NCBI GenBank assembly: GCA_039919885.1
Contig: JBDSEV010000043.1
Coordinates: forward strand, 1 to 64,000
Reading direction: 5' to 3'
Length of the DNA: 64,000 nt
Source: JACMLD01 sp039919885
GTDB taxonomy: Bacteria > Bacteroidota > Bacteroidia > Chitinophagales > Chitinophagaceae
The translations under genes and the position numbers were made by a program. The notes under the pieces were generated by a model. That model was not told where the DNA came from. It did no database searches and was given only the letters and a program-made list of their open reading frames with translations. Position 1 is the first letter of the stretch, and each line of letters begins with the position of its first letter. Positions 8,669-17,822 of the stretch are shown here, in pieces.

Positions 8669-9250
8669 ATGTTCAATCTAATTTTATTTGGTCCCCCCGG
8701 AAGCGGAAAAGGCACACAGTCTGAAAAACTGATGGCGAAATACGGGTTAAAGCACCTGTCTACCGGAGATCTCCTGCGCAGTGAAATTTCCGGACAGACA
8801 GCCCTTGGACTGGAAGCAAAGAAATTAATGGACCAGGGACAACTGGTGCCGGATGCGGTGGTGATTGGCATGATTCGTTCTGCGCTGGCGGCCAATCCCC
8901 AGTCAAAAGGTTTTTTGTTTGATGGATTCCCCCGTACCAAAGCGCAATCGGAGGCGCTTGATGCGTTGCTGGGGCAATATGGGGCAGCCATTAACGTGGT
9001 ATTGGCGCTGAAGGTGAGCGAAGAAGAATTGGTGAAACGCTTGCTTAACCGTGGCCTCACCAGCGGTCGTAGCGATGACAGCAAGGAAGAAGTTATCAGG
9101 GCAAGAATCATTGAATACCATAGCAAGACATCGGCGGTGGCAGATTATTACAACCAATTTAACAAGGTAGAGCTGGTAAAGGGCGAAGGCAATGTTGAAG
9201 AAATTTTTAAGCTTTTGTGTACGGCAATTGATAAAAAGCAGGCTGCTTAA
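8669..9250 (+). CDS. adk: Adenylate kinase (short-LID form)
   Basis: Adenylate kinase interconverts ATP + AMP and 2 ADP. The P-loop GPPGSGKGT is at residues 8-16, the AMP-binding region has HLSTGDLLRSE, and GFLFDGFPRTKAQ is the family signature. The 193-residue length and the short LNRGLTSGRSDD segment show the form without a large zinc-type LID domain, common in Bacteroidota. It is followed by its own terminator, so it is monocistronic. Confidence 0.97.
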   Translation: MFNLILFGPPGSGKGTQSEKLMAKYGLKHLSTGDLLRSEISGQTALGLEAKKLMDQGQLVPDAVVIGMIRSALAANPQSKGFLFDGFPRTKAQSEALDALLGQYGAAINVVLALKVSEEELVKRLLNRGLTSGRSDDSKEEVIRARIIEYHSKTSAVADYYNQFNKVELVKGEGNVEEIFKLLCTAIDKKQAA

Positions 9251-9273
9251 ATAGATTGTATAAATGGATTGAT

Positions 9274-9299
9274 TGCCGCTTACGAGCGGCATTTTTTTT
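9274..9299 (+). terminator. Intrinsic terminator of adk
   Basis: TGCCGCT-TACG-AGCGGCA is a 7-bp stem with a stable tetraloop, followed by eight T. It lies 23 bp after the adk stop codon. Confidence 0.93.
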
Positions 9300-9811
9300 G
9301 TCTTTTTTTTCGGTAAAAGCAGGCAATGGCGCCAAACAGCTGTCTATATCTTTTGAAATAATTCACAGCTTCATTAAAGGATGCCACATGCGTAAGCTTG
9401 CAAATTATGTAGCCGGTCGCTGGATACACGGTATGGTGAGGGCCAGCTGTTATTGGACGCGGTGATGGCGGTGCTTTTTTAAGCCCGATGTTGTTACTGA
9501 ACGAACTTCCTTTTGCAGCTGAAGCAATGCACAGCATCGATGCATTTGGCTGGCTTAAGAAAGTATCCAGGGTTTATTTCAGTATTGAAACCTGGTTGAT
9601 GATTTCAGGTTAAAAAATCCTGGTATTTATTTTCCTGCAGGTATTTTTCAGTATGCGAAAGCAGGGTTTCATTTTTTATTTTGAAAGATTGAATGTTCCT
9701 TAACTTTAAAGTGAATTTACTGAAGGCGTTATTTTCCGCATTTAATAATTTGGGAAACAGCGCATCGCTGGTTCACTTGTTTTATTTATTTTCTCTCTTA
9801 ATTTGTTGGCT
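9300..9811. other. Non-coding stretch, no gene recognised
   Basis: About 510 bp between adk and the crotonase gene. Short open frames exist on both strands (for example plus strand about 9490-9612) but none has a family signature or a good start. The last 90 bp are AT-rich and probably hold the promoter of the next gene. Confidence 0.5.
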
Positions 9812-10585
9812 ATGTTAGAATCGTACATCAGCGCCCACTCAGACCATTCCGGCATTACCACCATCGAATTCTTTCATCCGCAAAGCAATTCGCTGCCCGG
9901 TAAAATGCTCAATGATCTGGCACAAGAAATTCACCATGCCGGGTTAAATGCCGATACCAAACTAATCATCCTGCGTTCAGCGGGTGAGAAAGCATTTTGC
10001 GCCGGCGCTTCGTTTGATGAACTGGCGGCTATTACCAATGCAGAAGAAGGGCGTATTTTCTTTAGCGGTTTTGCGCGGGTGATTAACGCCATGCGTACCT
10101 GTGGAAAGCTGGTTATTGGACGTATACAAGGCAAATGCGTAGGCGGCGGGGTAGGATTGCTGGCAGCGGTTGATTACGCCATTGCTACGGCATCCGCTGA
10201 AGTAAAACTGAGCGAACTGGCCATTGGCATCGGTCCGTTTGTGGTAGGACCAGTGATTGAGCGGAAAACAGGCAATGCCGCATTCAGTCACCTGGCCATT
10301 GATGCCGGTATGTGGCGCAATGCCGAATGGGCAAAACGCAAAGGCCTGTTTGCGGAAATACACCACAGCATCGCAGAAATGGATGAATCCATTGCAAGGC
10401 TGGCCAATACCCTGGCGCATGCCAACCCCGAAGCGCTTTCGGAAATGAAACAAATATTCTGGAAGGGAACCGAACACTGGGACCAGTTGCTGGCCGAGCG
10501 TGCCGCCATCAGCGGAAGACTGGTGGTGAGCAAGTTTACAAAAGAAGCCATCGCTAAGTTCAAGGCAAAGCGCGCCAACGGGTAG
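9812..10585 (+). CDS. Enoyl-CoA hydratase/isomerase (crotonase) family protein
   Basis: The crotonase fold is shown by the two oxyanion-hole regions, KAFCAGASFDELA and GKCVGGGVGLLAAVDYAIA. At the position where classical enoyl-CoA hydratases have a GG-containing loop with a catalytic Glu, this protein reads GIGPFVVGPVIERKTG, so the exact reaction is uncertain. Substrates are acyl-CoA thioesters. The ATG at 9812 is preferred over the in-frame TTG at 9803; it gives 257 residues, normal for the family. The next gene is an unrelated DNA glycosylase. Confidence 0.87.
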   Translation: MLESYISAHSDHSGITTIEFFHPQSNSLPGKMLNDLAQEIHHAGLNADTKLIILRSAGEKAFCAGASFDELAAITNAEEGRIFFSGFARVINAMRTCGKLVIGRIQGKCVGGGVGLLAAVDYAIATASAEVKLSELAIGIGPFVVGPVIERKTGNAAFSHLAIDAGMWRNAEWAKRKGLFAEIHHSIAEMDESIARLANTLAHANPEALSEMKQIFWKGTEHWDQLLAERAAISGRLVVSKFTKEAIAKFKAKRANG

Positions 10586-10682
10586 TAAATAAATCATGCC
10601 TGGTAGCTACCCGGGGTCACTGATTTTAGCATACAAGGCGCTGCATGTAAATCTTTTTTCCCCCCTCTTTTTATTTTGGCGA

Positions 10683-11309
10683 ATGCAATTCAACAAAGAA
10701 AATTTTCAGCAGCTTTGTGGTCAGCTTGCAAAGAGAGATCTACATTTGCAGTCTATACTGAAGGCATATGGATACCCGCCGATGTGGAGCAGGCCAGCAA
10801 GTTTTGAATCGCTGGTACACATCATACTGGAACAACAGGTTTCACTGGCTGCTGCAAAAGCGGCACTGGAAAAATTGCGGCAAAAAATTGGTGCTATTAC
10901 GCCCGCAAATGTAATCTTGTTATCCGACGCAGACCTGCGGGCCTGTTATTTTAGCCGGCAAAAAACCGTTTACATAAGATGCCTGGCGGAAGCCTTCCAT
11001 ACAAAAAAATTGGATTTGAAAAAAATGGGTGCTGGTACGGACGACGCTATAAGAACCGATTTGAAAAAGATAAAAGGTATTGGCGACTGGACGGTGGATA
11101 TTTACCTGTTGTTTGTATTGCAACGCGTTGACGTATTTCCAACGGGCGACCTGGCGATGATGAACGCCCTCCGGCAAATAAAGCAACTCCCAAAGGAGAC
11201 CAGCAAAGAAGCAATAATAGCAATGGCGGAAGGCTGGCGACCATACCGTTCGCTTGCTACCATGATGTTATGGCACCATTATATTAAAACGAGAAATATA
11301 AAATTATGA
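10683..11309 (+). CDS. DNA-3-methyladenine glycosylase, AlkA/HhH-GPD family
   Basis: The helix-hairpin-helix is LKKIKGIGDWTVDIY and the catalytic Asp is D156 in FPTGDLAMM. The substrate-pocket region FESLVHIILEQQVSLAAAKAA is near the N-terminus. The enzyme removes alkylated purines from DNA as the first step of base excision repair. At 208 residues it lacks the extra N-terminal domain of E. coli AlkA. The open frame extends up to 10596, but the ATG at 10683 starts the conserved part. A second member of the family is at 51003-51608. Confidence 0.88.
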   Translation: MQFNKENFQQLCGQLAKRDLHLQSILKAYGYPPMWSRPASFESLVHIILEQQVSLAAAKAALEKLRQKIGAITPANVILLSDADLRACYFSRQKTVYIRCLAEAFHTKKLDLKKMGAGTDDAIRTDLKKIKGIGDWTVDIYLLFVLQRVDVFPTGDLAMMNALRQIKQLPKETSKEAIIAMAEGWRPYRSLATMMLWHHYIKTRNIKL

Positions 11310-11358
11310 AGACTGGCACCTGCGCGCGTAATTGCCGTTTCGGCCATACCTTTTTCCG

Positions 11359-12114
11359 CTACATATTCAATCCCCCGCAGGCACTGATAACCTGCCCGGT
11401 AATATAGCTGCTCATGTCGGATGCAAGAAACAATGTAGTGTCCGCAATTTCTTCTGCCGTACCGAAACGTCCCAACGGAATTTTTGCAAGAAACGCTTTA
11501 GCAGCGTCTCCTTCATTTAAATAATGGGTCATGTCTGTTTCAATAAAACCGGGGGCGATGGCATTGCAGCGTATGTTGCGGCTACCCAGTTCCGCAGCAA
11601 TGGATTTGGTGAAGCCAATGATACCGGCCTTGCTGGCGGCATAACTACTTTGCCCGGCATTACCGCGCATACCAATAATAGAACTCATGTTGATGATGCT
11701 GCCTTTTTTTGCTTTCATCATGGGTCTTATAACCTGCTTGGTCATATTGTAAACACTTTTCAGGTTGGTATTGATCACTTCATCCCATTGTTCGGGGGTC
11801 ATGCGCAGCAAAAGGTTGTCTTTGGAGATGCCGGCATTGTTTACGCAGATATCGATGGTGCCAAATTCTTTCACCACTTCGTTTACAAATAATTCGCAGG
11901 CAGCAAAATCGCCTGCATTGCTTTGGTAAGCCTTTGCTTTAACGCCCATAGCAAGTAATTTATCTTCCAGGGCTTTTGCTTTATCAGCACTGCCATTGCT
12001 CACATAAGTAAACGCAATATGTGCGCCATGCCCGGCCAGTTTGCTGGCAATGCTTTCACCAATGCCGCGTGCGGCCCCGGTTACAATGGCAATTTTATTA
12101 TCCAGTAATTTCAT
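11359..12114 (-). CDS. fabG: 3-oxoacyl-ACP reductase (SDR family)
   Basis: FabG reduces 3-oxoacyl-ACP with NADPH in fatty acid elongation. The 251-residue protein has the cofactor motif TGAARGIG at residues 12-19, NNAG at 92-95, and the catalytic Ser144/145, Tyr158 and Lys162 (SSYAASK). The C-terminus GQVISACGGLNM is typical of FabG (usually GGmxM). It lies 59 bp downstream of the GH3 gene on the same strand and may share its transcript. It could be a paralogue acting on another oxoacyl substrate. Confidence 0.9.
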   Translation of the reverse strand: MKLLDNKIAIVTGAARGIGESIASKLAGHGAHIAFTYVSNGSADKAKALEDKLLAMGVKAKAYQSNAGDFAACELFVNEVVKEFGTIDICVNNAGISKDNLLLRMTPEQWDEVINTNLKSVYNMTKQVIRPMMKAKKGSIINMSSIIGMRGNAGQSSYAASKAGIIGFTKSIAAELGSRNIRCNAIAPGFIETDMTHYLNEGDAAKAFLAKIPLGRFGTAEEIADTTLFLASDMSSYITGQVISACGGLNM

Positions 12115-12173
12115 TGCTGTTGTTTGTGAAAGGCAAAGTAACTGATTTAAATTTTATGGTAAAAAATACTTGG

Positions 12174-13682
12174 CTATTGATCTAACAGCAGTATTTCTTC
12201 GAGCAATGTTCTTTCGTTGCTCAGTCGCGGAACCTTGTGCTGGCCTCCCAGTTTGCCCTTACTTTTAAGCCACGCATTGAAGGTGCCGTTTTTTAAAGCA
12301 TGCAGCACCGGCATGCGCAGTGCGATGTCTTTATAACGTTTTGCCTCGTAATCACTATTGACACTTTTGAGTGCCCTATCCAGTTCCACCGCAAATTCAT
12401 CCAGGCTCGCTGGTGCTTGCTCAAACTCAATGAGCCACTCATGCGCACCATTGCTGTTGCTGCTGAAGTACACGGGCGCAGCCGTATAGTCGTTCACAAC
12501 AGCCCCGGTTTTTTCGGCGGCAATGGCAATGGCTTTGTCTGCGTTATCTGCAATTACTTCTTCGCCAAAGGCATTCATGTAATGTTTGAGGCGGCCGCTG
12601 ACTTTGATCTTGTACGGGTTTAACGCCGTAAACTGAACCGTATCGCCAACAATATAGCGCCAAAGGCCACCCGTAGTACTGATGATCAATGCATAGTTTT
12701 TATTCAACTCAACTTTGCTTAGCCCAACGGTATGTGGAAACTTCTTTCCATATTCTTCAATGGGCATGAACTCATAGAAAATACCATGTTGCGTAAACAA
12801 CAGGAGGCCTTCCTCCGAAGGGCTTTCCTGTGCCGCAAAAAATCCTTCGCTTGCGTTATAGGTTTCCAGGTAATTAATGTCTTTTCCGATTAGTTTTTTA
12901 AACTGTTCTTTATAGGGAATAAAAGAAACGCCGCCATGCAAATACAATTCGAGCTGCGGCCATACTTCGGCCAGATATTGTTTGCCGCTGATTTCCAGAA
13001 TACGTCTTATCAGCACCAGGGTCCAGGTGGGTACCCCGGAAATAGAGGTTACGTTTTCGCGCATGGTGGCCTGGGCCAGCTGTTCAATCTTGCCTTCCCA
13101 TTCATCCATTAATGCAATGCTGAGTTCCGGCGTCCTTATCCAGGTACTCCATACCGGGGAATTTTGCATTAGTACGGCACTCAGATCGCCATACTGAATG
13201 TTTTCGTTTACTTTATTTACCTGGTGGCTGCCGCCAATGACCAGGCCCTTGCCCGTCAGCAGGTCGGAATCAGGAAAATTTTTGTAGTACATGGTCAGCA
13301 CGTCTTTGGACGCCTGGAAATGGTTTTCTTCCAGGCTTTCTTTGCTAACCGGAATAAACTTGCTTTTATCGCTGGTAGTACCGCTGCTTTTGGCAAACCA
13401 TTCAATGGGTGTATTCCAGAGTATATTTTCTTCGCCATTCATCATACGCTGGATAAAAGGTTTCAGATCATCATATTCATGTACAGGTACGGTTTGCTTG
13501 AATGTTTTAAGGGAAAAGAGCACATTGAATTTATACTGGCGTCCAAATTCCGTGTACTGTGCGGCTGTTATGAGATCCTGTAATACCTCACGCTGGGCCG
13601 CCACAGGTTGTGAGGTCCAGAGTTCTATTAAACGAAGCCTTAACCGGGCAAGCTTGGATATCGCAGGCGATAGTAGTTTCAT
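12174..13682 (-). CDS. GH3-family acyl-adenylating enzyme
   Basis: This 502-residue protein has the GH3 layout: ATP-binding loop SSGTTSDKSKFIPVS near residues 95-115, a central STTGGLWRYIVGD-like motif, and a C-terminal lobe with GRLKHYMNAFGEEV. In plants GH3 enzymes adenylate a carboxylic acid and join it to an amino acid; the bacterial substrates are largely unknown. It lies upstream of fabG on the same strand, which hints at a role with acyl groups, but that is inference. Confidence 0.87.
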   Translation of the reverse strand: MKLLSPAISKLARLRLRLIELWTSQPVAAQREVLQDLITAAQYTEFGRQYKFNVLFSLKTFKQTVPVHEYDDLKPFIQRMMNGEENILWNTPIEWFAKSSGTTSDKSKFIPVSKESLEENHFQASKDVLTMYYKNFPDSDLLTGKGLVIGGSHQVNKVNENIQYGDLSAVLMQNSPVWSTWIRTPELSIALMDEWEGKIEQLAQATMRENVTSISGVPTWTLVLIRRILEISGKQYLAEVWPQLELYLHGGVSFIPYKEQFKKLIGKDINYLETYNASEGFFAAQESPSEEGLLLFTQHGIFYEFMPIEEYGKKFPHTVGLSKVELNKNYALIISTTGGLWRYIVGDTVQFTALNPYKIKVSGRLKHYMNAFGEEVIADNADKAIAIAAEKTGAVVNDYTAAPVYFSSNSNGAHEWLIEFEQAPASLDEFAVELDRALKSVNSDYEAKRYKDIALRMPVLHALKNGTFNAWLKSKGKLGGQHKVPRLSNERTLLEEILLLDQ

Positions 13683-13818
13683 ACCTTAACGGCAAAATAA
13701 TCAAATGCACTGACACTTGGCTATTTAAAAGACAATTGCAGGTGTCGCACGGGCAAAATTAATACAGTGCTTTACCGCTCGTTTATAGGCCGTTTGTGCA
13801 AACCTGTCAGGCGCCTCG

Positions 13819-14619
13819 TCAATCAATGTGCTCCTCTGCAGGCAACTGGTCGTTGCCTTTTCTCCTGGCTTCTTCATGCAGGTAATCCTTTCTTTTCAAT
13901 TCAAAGTTTTTGCCCAGGTATAAACGCCGAACATGCTCATCTTCTGCCAGTTCTTCTGCCGTGCCGTGCTTAAAGATTTTGCCTTCAATCAGCAGGTAGG
14001 CACGGTCGCAGATAGACAAAGTTTCATTTACATTATGATCGGTAATTAGAATGCCGATATTTTTTGTTTTTAACCTTGCTACTACCGCCTGGATATCTTC
14101 TACTGCTATCGGGTCTACCCCGGCAAAAGGCTCATCCAGCAAAATAAATTTTGGATCCACCGCCAGCGCGCGGGCAATTTCGGTGCGGCGGCGCTCGCCA
14201 CCGCTTAAGCTATCCCCATTGTTTTTTCTTACATGCTGGAGGCCAAATTCATCCAGCAGGCTTTCCAGCTTTTCCCTCTGCTCCTGTTTTTTTAGGTTGG
14301 TCATTTCCAGGATGGCTTTAATATTGTCTTCCACGGTTAACTTGCGAAATACGGATGCTTCCTGGGGAAGGTAGCCGATACCCATCTGGGCTCTTTTGTA
14401 CATCGGCTGGCGGGTAATGTCCTGGTCGTTCAAAAAGACCTTGCCCTCGTCTGGCCGTATCAGTCCTACCACCATGTAAAAAGTAGTGGTTTTGCCTGCC
14501 CCATTGGGTCCCAGCAGACCAACAATTTCTCCCTGTTTCACTTCTACAGAAACATGGTTGACAACGGTACGGTTACGGTAACTCTTTATTAAATCGTGTG
14601 TATGTATCGTTAGACTCAA
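13819..14619 (-). CDS. lptB: LPS export ABC transporter ATPase
   Basis: LptB powers extraction of lipopolysaccharide from the inner membrane with LptFG. The Walker A is GPNGAGKTT (residues 37-45), the signature is DSLSGGERRR, and the Walker B with D-loop is FILLDEPFAGVDP. The sequences GYLPQEASVFRKLTVEDNI and TDHNVNETLSICDRAYLL are typical of LptB. The protein has an extra C-terminal tail of about 25 charged residues (KRKDYLHEEARRKG onward). No lptF or lptG lies nearby, which is usual in Bacteroidota. Confidence 0.93.
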   Translation of the reverse strand: MSLTIHTHDLIKSYRNRTVVNHVSVEVKQGEIVGLLGPNGAGKTTTFYMVVGLIRPDEGKVFLNDQDITRQPMYKRAQMGIGYLPQEASVFRKLTVEDNIKAILEMTNLKKQEQREKLESLLDEFGLQHVRKNNGDSLSGGERRRTEIARALAVDPKFILLDEPFAGVDPIAVEDIQAVVARLKTKNIGILITDHNVNETLSICDRAYLLIEGKIFKHGTAEELAEDEHVRRLYLGKNFELKRKDYLHEEARRKGNDQLPAEEHID

Positions 14620-14688
14620 TGGAACAGCTTTTTACAAAAATACCGCAACTGCCGCAATCCGCACCCGGTGTAATTTATTTAACAGGGT

Positions 14689-14719
14689 TTTGATATCTAG
14701 CCAACCATGAGTATTTTTG
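14689..14719 (+). promoter_or_regulatory. Near-perfect Bacteroidota promoter of metF
   Basis: TTTG at 14689-14692 and TATTTTTG at 14712-14719 are separated by exactly 19 bp, matching the TTTG-N19-TAnnTTTG consensus of the primary sigma factor in this phylum. The metF ATG is 18 bp after the -7 element. Confidence 0.75.
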
Positions 14720-14737
14720 CGCCTATATTTAAGAACA

Positions 14738-15691
14738 ATGAAGGTAATAGAGCATTTAAATAACGCAAAAAGCACATTAATCTCTTTTGAAGTACTTCCC
14801 CCGCTGAAGGGTAAAGGCATTAGTGCCATTTACAATCACCTGGATCCCCTGATGGATTTTAAACCTTCTTTTATTAATGTTACCTACCACCGTAGCGAGA
14901 CGATGTTTAAGAAGAAAACAGACGGTACTTTTGAGAAGGTGGAAGTACGCAAGCGCCCGGGCACGGTGGGCATCTGTGCCGCAATCATGAATCATTACCA
15001 AATAGATGCGGTACCGCACCTCATTTGCGGCGGATTTTCAAAAAGAGAAACAGAAGACGCGCTGATAGATTTGAATTTTCTTGGCATCGACAACGTCTTG
15101 GTATTACGGGGTGACGCCGCAAAAAACGAAGCCGCTTTTGAACCACACCCTGACGGTAACCGTTATGCGCTGGACTTACTGAAGCAGGTGTCGAACTTAA
15201 ACAATGGCATTTACCAGGAAGAAGATATTAAGAACGGGGGAAAAACCAGCTTTTGCATGGGCATTGCAGGCTACCCGGAAAAACATTTTGAGGCGCCGAA
15301 CCTGGAAACGGATATGAGCTACCTGAAAGCGAAGGTGGAGGCAGGTGCAACCTACATCATGACACAAATGTTTTTTAATAACCAGAAGTATTTTGAATAC
15401 GTGAAACTTTGTAGAGACAATGGCATTCATGTACCCATTATACCTGGCCTGAAGCCCATTACCAATAAAAAGCAACTCACCATTCTTCCTAAAATTTTCC
15501 ATGTAGACATACCCACCGATCTTACCAATGCTATCATTAAAGCCAAAACCGATGAAGACGTGGAAGAGATAGGTACCGAATGGCTGATCCAGCAAAGCAG
15601 GGAACTGCGTGAATTTGGTGTGCCGGTGCTGCATTATTATACGCTGGGCAAGCCAAAAGTTATCTATAATGTAGTAAAGGAACTGGTGTAG
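14738..15691 (+). CDS. metF: Methylenetetrahydrofolate reductase
   Basis: MetF reduces 5,10-methylene-THF to 5-methyl-THF, the methyl donor for methionine synthesis. The 317-residue single-domain FAD-binding TIM barrel begins with STLISFEVLPPL, where the Glu is the conserved proton donor. It has FINVTYHRSE, DNVLVLRGD, and TYIMTQMFF for flavin and folate binding. The start at 14738 is favoured over the TTG at 14717 because that would lie inside the promoter. It is monocistronic. Confidence 0.95.
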   Translation: MKVIEHLNNAKSTLISFEVLPPLKGKGISAIYNHLDPLMDFKPSFINVTYHRSETMFKKKTDGTFEKVEVRKRPGTVGICAAIMNHYQIDAVPHLICGGFSKRETEDALIDLNFLGIDNVLVLRGDAAKNEAAFEPHPDGNRYALDLLKQVSNLNNGIYQEEDIKNGGKTSFCMGIAGYPEKHFEAPNLETDMSYLKAKVEAGATYIMTQMFFNNQKYFEYVKLCRDNGIHVPIIPGLKPITNKKQLTILPKIFHVDIPTDLTNAIIKAKTDEDVEEIGTEWLIQQSRELREFGVPVLHYYTLGKPKVIYNVVKELV

Positions 15692-15847
15692 TGCGTTGTT
15701 AGATTTTACCTGGAGAACAGCCCAATCAACCCATTTTTATTAACCGGGTATTCAATTACGGAGCTGCTGGCCGAAGTGGGCGTGCCGTAATAGATACTGG
15801 CTATTTAAAAAATAACATTATACCCTGCAAATCGGGGGATCAACTTA

Positions 15848-17770
15848 TTATTTCCAGCAGCTTTCCAGCACAGGTTCATTGATTTTTACCGGGTACTTTT
15901 GTTTCAGTGTTGCTATCCATTTGTCTTCCAGGAAAGACTGGTAGTCATTGATCACAAAACCGCGGGCATCTTCAAAATTGCGCGGTGCGCGATCCTTGTA
16001 CACTTTTATGGTGTAAGCAAACGTGGTAATATTGTCCGTACTGCTTTTTACCGGCTCAGCAATATTGCCCGCTTTTATATCGCTGCTAACGGAAACGGGT
16101 AGCTGCGTTAATTCAAACCTTCCCGAATCTGCCTGTATGGTACCATCAGAATTTTGTACAAGATTCTTCCAGTCGGACGGATTTTTACCCAGTGTATTTT
16201 TTGCTTTTACCGCACTGGCAGAGTCGCTGCAGGTGAACAAAATAACATCGGCGCTCGGCTCCCACCAATATTTATTTTTATTATTGCCGTAAAACTTTTG
16301 TAACCCGGTAGAATCCATTGCGGCTTTGTCCCAAACCCGGCGTTGCATAATTTCAAACAGCAGGTTGCCATCTTTAAATTCCTGTAGCTGGCTGGCGAAT
16401 TCTTTATTGTATGTTTCCAGTCGCTTGCGGTAATATTCCATTGCTACGGTTTCCGCATATTGTGTTTCCAGCTGGGGAGTTGATTTGCCCCGTAATAATT
16501 CCGGCGTGTTTTTTATTGAATTCACATATTTCGAAAAATCCTGTGCGGTTACTTTTTGTTGCGGGAAGGAGAAGAGTACCGTATTATCATTCATGACCGG
16601 CAATTGCTGCGGTTTTTTACCGGCATAGACGCTGTCAGCATAAGCGGCCAGCAATTTATCATTTACGAGCGCAAGTTTATAGCCCGTTGCCTTCATGGCT
16701 TTCTGCGCCAGCATTTGCTTGGCCACCAATATGCGCTTGTCTGCCTGTACCGCCTGTTTTAAAAGTGCCATTGCCGCGGCATTGGTCTTGTCAGTATTTA
16801 CCGGTACCCGTTCTATCCGCTGAATGATATGAAACCCAAAAGAAGTGCGTACTGGTTTGCTGATGTCGCCGTCTTTAGCGAGACCAAAAGCGGCATTTTC
16901 AAAATCTTCGCTGTACCGGCCTGCACCAAATTCCGGCAATACGCCGCCCGATTGAAAGCTAATGTTATCGTTGCTGTAACGTGTTACCAAATCTTTAAAA
17001 GAAGCGCCGTGTTGCAAGGCTGTGTAAATGGAGTCTGCCAGTATTTTCTTTTTTTCTTTTTCCGTATTATCTGCATCGGGTATTAATGCCACTAATATTT
17101 GAGCCGCTTTCATTCTGCCTACCGCCGGCCTTTCTGCAGTTACTTTAAAAATGTGATAGGCTGTCCGGCTCCTGTATGGCTTTGCCGTTTTACCCGTTGG
17201 CGTGGCATAGGCAATGGTTTCAAATTCGTAAGGAAGGGTAAACGCCGTAATATAACCAAGATCCCCTTTTGTAGTGCGTACCGACGGATCTGCGGACCAT
17301 GTTTCCGCAATCGAAGCAAAATCGGCGCCACCCTGGATCCTGGTCCAGGCTTCCATGGCTTTCTGATATGCTGGCAGCGTATCACCGCCTGCAAACGGAA
17401 TATAAATATGGGAAACACGCAGATCTTTCTGACTGCGCAAAAAAGCCTCGTCTACCAGTAGCTGAACACTGCTTTCATCATTCATAAAACCTTCTATAAT
17501 CTGGCTGCGAAAATTTTGTAATTCAGTGGCCTGGCCAGAGAGGGTATCCAGCTTTGCATCATACGCGGCCTGTACTTTCAACTTAAAACGTGTGTAGAGT
17601 TCCAGGTATTCGCGATACGCTTTTTCTGTATTGGAGCCGGCCGTATTATTTTTGTTATAGGCGCGCAGAAATTCTTCTTTGCTTACGTCTTTTTTGCCAT
17701 AGGAAAACAATGTTTGCGATTGCGCAGTGCAGGCAATCAACAGCAATAATGCAGCTAAGGTTTGTTTCAT
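15848..17770 (-). CDS. Periplasmic peptidyl-prolyl isomerase with two parvulin domains (SurA/PpiD-like)
   Basis: The 640-residue protein has a signal peptide (MKQTLAALLLLIACTAQSQ) and an N-terminal helical region with the SurA-like NTxKAYREYLELYTRFKLKV. Two PpiC/parvulin domains follow at roughly residues 110-210 (VSHIYIPF, GGADFASIAETWSADP, GDLGYI) and 220-330 (AAQILVAL, GASFKDLVTRYSND, GGVLPEFGAGRY, GFHIIQRIERV). It should fold outer-membrane or secreted proteins. The ATG at 17770 is preferred over a TTG-type start at 17797 because it begins the signal peptide. A thioredoxin-like exported protein lies 52 bp upstream. Confidence 0.9.
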   Translation of the reverse strand: MKQTLAALLLLIACTAQSQTLFSYGKKDVSKEEFLRAYNKNNTAGSNTEKAYREYLELYTRFKLKVQAAYDAKLDTLSGQATELQNFRSQIIEGFMNDESSVQLLVDEAFLRSQKDLRVSHIYIPFAGGDTLPAYQKAMEAWTRIQGGADFASIAETWSADPSVRTTKGDLGYITAFTLPYEFETIAYATPTGKTAKPYRSRTAYHIFKVTAERPAVGRMKAAQILVALIPDADNTEKEKKKILADSIYTALQHGASFKDLVTRYSNDNISFQSGGVLPEFGAGRYSEDFENAAFGLAKDGDISKPVRTSFGFHIIQRIERVPVNTDKTNAAAMALLKQAVQADKRILVAKQMLAQKAMKATGYKLALVNDKLLAAYADSVYAGKKPQQLPVMNDNTVLFSFPQQKVTAQDFSKYVNSIKNTPELLRGKSTPQLETQYAETVAMEYYRKRLETYNKEFASQLQEFKDGNLLFEIMQRRVWDKAAMDSTGLQKFYGNNKNKYWWEPSADVILFTCSDSASAVKAKNTLGKNPSDWKNLVQNSDGTIQADSGRFELTQLPVSVSSDIKAGNIAEPVKSSTDNITTFAYTIKVYKDRAPRNFEDARGFVINDYQSFLEDKWIATLKQKYPVKINEPVLESCWK

Positions 17771-17822
17771 AAAATAATTATTCGGTTTGGGCGGCACAAA
17801 AGGTTTATGCGTGCTGAAGCTA

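Noticed and set aside
9478..9612. A 41-codon frame (MLLLNELPFAAEAMHS) in the space after adk.
   Set aside because: Upstream in-frame sequence is open only for a short way, there is no promoter or start context, and no homologous family is recognised; it may be a worn remnant, but I cannot support it.
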